From assembly GCA_026413255.1 (NCBI GenBank), contig JAOCZO010000021.1, positions 1 through 64,000 on the forward strand: 64,000 bases of DNA, in the 5' to 3' direction. The notes beneath the pieces were generated by a model. That model did no database searches and had not been told where the DNA came from. It saw nothing but the letters and a program-made list of their open reading frames with translations. Below, piece after piece: positions 62,917 through 64,000 of the stretch (position 1 is its first letter; every line of letters begins with the position of its first letter). Source of the stretch: Fereydounia khargensis (lineage: Eukaryota; Basidiomycota; Ustilaginomycetes; Urocystidales; Fereydouniaceae). The position numbers and the translations under genes were made by a program.

Positions 62917-64000
62917 ATGGCGCTCGCATCCTTCTCCCTCCAGGAGGGGCCCTCCTCCATGGCGCTCGACAGCGACAATGCATCGGTCGAGTCCAGCTTT
63001 GCTGCCTTTGCCAACGTCCTACAGGCATCAAAGGACCTCGATGTCGCGTCTCGACTCGACCAGCACAGAGGCACCGCTCTTCTCTTTGCAGACATCTGCG
63101 CTCAAAGGTAGGTCTTCCTTCTGGCTCCGAGTTACACATTAGTATGCATGCCTCCCCCCCTCCCGCGCTAACATTTTAATGTCTTCCCAATCAGAGCGCA
63201 ACTGGCATTGGACGACGCGGGATACGTAAAGCCAACTGAAACGCTGGACGATGACAGCCGTCAATCCTGGGTCCTCGAGCAGAACACCTGGACTCTGATT
63301 CACCTTCTCACGTCGGAACGCCTTCAAAGAAAGTCGATTGCAGACGGTGGAATGGACCAAGATGAAGAGCAAGAGCTCGCCCTTGACCTCTACGAAACAC
63401 CGCTAGTAGCAATCCAGTCCATCCTCGAAAAGGATCCTCATCTCAACGAGCTCAAGATTGTGCGCGAGTGGCTTCAAGACACATTACCAGCCAAGCACGT
63501 CGTCGAAGTCCGCAAGGGCTACTTGACCTTCACCAAGAATCGTGTCCGTGCGGAGAAGCGTGCCAAACTCGGCGGTGCAGCGGGCGCGACACGTTATGGA
63601 TCGGCTGCTGCTTCAGGGTTCGGACCCAAGAACAGGGGGAAGGTAGTCAAGGAGCTCGACCCAGATGCAACCACAAGGAGCGATGCTGGTATTGAGCTTG
63701 AGGATGCCACCTACGAAAAGGCGCTCCTCCGAAATCTGTTCGAGTATGTGCGCGCCGGCAAGCTCGATCTCGCTTTGGATCTCTGCCGCCAGACGGATCA
63801 GAGCTGGCGTGCTGCAACCCTGCGTGGCGCCATGCTCTATCACGACCCAAGCATCTCGCCTGCAATCGAGGAGATCGACACTCCCATCGGCAACCGTAAC
63901 CGCACGCTTTGGAAGGCCGTCAGCCGCAAGCTGTCTGCCAACCCGAATCTGGATGACTATGAGCGGGCTCTTTATGGCTCTCTGGCTGGCGAGCTATCCT
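62917..64000 (+). CDS. NUP84: nuclear pore protein Nup84/Nup107, cut by window end
   Basis: Exons 62917-63107 and 63195 onward; about 332 residues are visible and the frame is open at the window edge. Nup84/Nup107 is part of the Y-shaped (Nup84) scaffold complex of the nuclear pore. Signatures: FAAFANVLQASKDLDVASRLDQ near the start, WVLEQNTWTLIHLL, a helical stretch with LKIVREWLQDTLP, and the conserved FEYVRAGKLDLALDLCRQTDQSWRAATLRG segment (split here only for length), where WRAA..RG is a Nup107 hallmark. IGNRNRTLWKA and YERALYGSLAGEL continue the family pattern. The intron is 87 nt. The ATG has context catcATGg. About half the protein is missing to the right. Confidence 0.88.

Overview
This 64-kb window is nuclear DNA of a fungus. 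It carries homoaconitase (alpha-aminoadipate lysine synthesis), a siderophore-type MFS carrier, a fungal G1 cyclin, Hus1, Dot5 and Svf1. Introns are many and short (about 35-115 nt) with GT-AG ends, GC is high, and genes are densely packed. Cyclin and gene architecture suggest a basidiomycete, perhaps Ustilaginomycotina; the lineage is inference. I see no transposon, rRNA or tRNA gene, CRISPR array or virus-derived element. The first 42 bases are poly-C and look like a contig-end artefact.

Layout. 43-821: lipid-droplet hydrolase LDAH (-, 3' end cut). 942-3154: OSR1/SPAK-type kinase (-). 3155-7286: long divergent spacer and leader. 7287-11459: ankyrin-repeat protein (+). 11937-12563: Dot5 peroxiredoxin (+). 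12692-14189: unknown protein (-), back to back with PP2A activator PTPA 14307-15689 (+). 15787-16545: INO80-type coiled-coil subunit (-). 17153-19444: ThrRS (+). 19709-21029: mitochondrial Met-tRNA formyltransferase (+), sharing a CTAG with an acyltransferase-GGCT fusion 21026-23173 (-). 23661-25021: LYAR-finger/Esf2 fusion (+). 25064-27301: GatB (-). 27843-29630: siderophore transporter (+). 30671-32712: threonine aldolase/Pcc1 fusion (+). 32854-36148: Rpn2 (-). 36810-38148: Hus1 (+). 38467-39157: SUMO-like (+). 39296-39600: possible secreted peptide (-). 41074-41870: SmD2 (-). 42214-44793: GluRS (+). 44936-47267: HERP/Usa1-like ER protein (-). 47268-52487: 5.2-kb spacer ending in an ATG-free leader. 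52488-53879: G1 cyclin (+). 54192-56390: homoaconitase (-). 56924-58261: Svf1 (-). 59345-60682: homocysteine S-methyltransferase (+). 60872-62224: TFIIB (-). 62917-end: Nup84/Nup107 (+, cut by the window).

Nearly all genes are housekeeping. A translation theme recurs: two cytosolic tRNA synthetases, mitochondrial initiator-tRNA formylation, and GatB of the route that makes Gln-tRNA(Gln) from the misacylated Glu-tRNA(Gln) that GluRS may supply. Ribosome assembly (Esf2) and tRNA t6A modification (Pcc1) are also present. The most interesting observation is three uninterrupted two-domain fusions: threonine aldolase with the KEOPS subunit Pcc1 (t6A is built from threonine), a LYAR zinc finger with the Esf2/ABT1 RRM, and a PlsC acyltransferase with an AIG2/GGCT domain. 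Spacers and introns are rich in tandem repeats with a 5-bp period and in the motif TACAGTA/TACTGTA.

All exon models were made by eye from splice signals, reading phase and family alignment from memory. No database search was possible.
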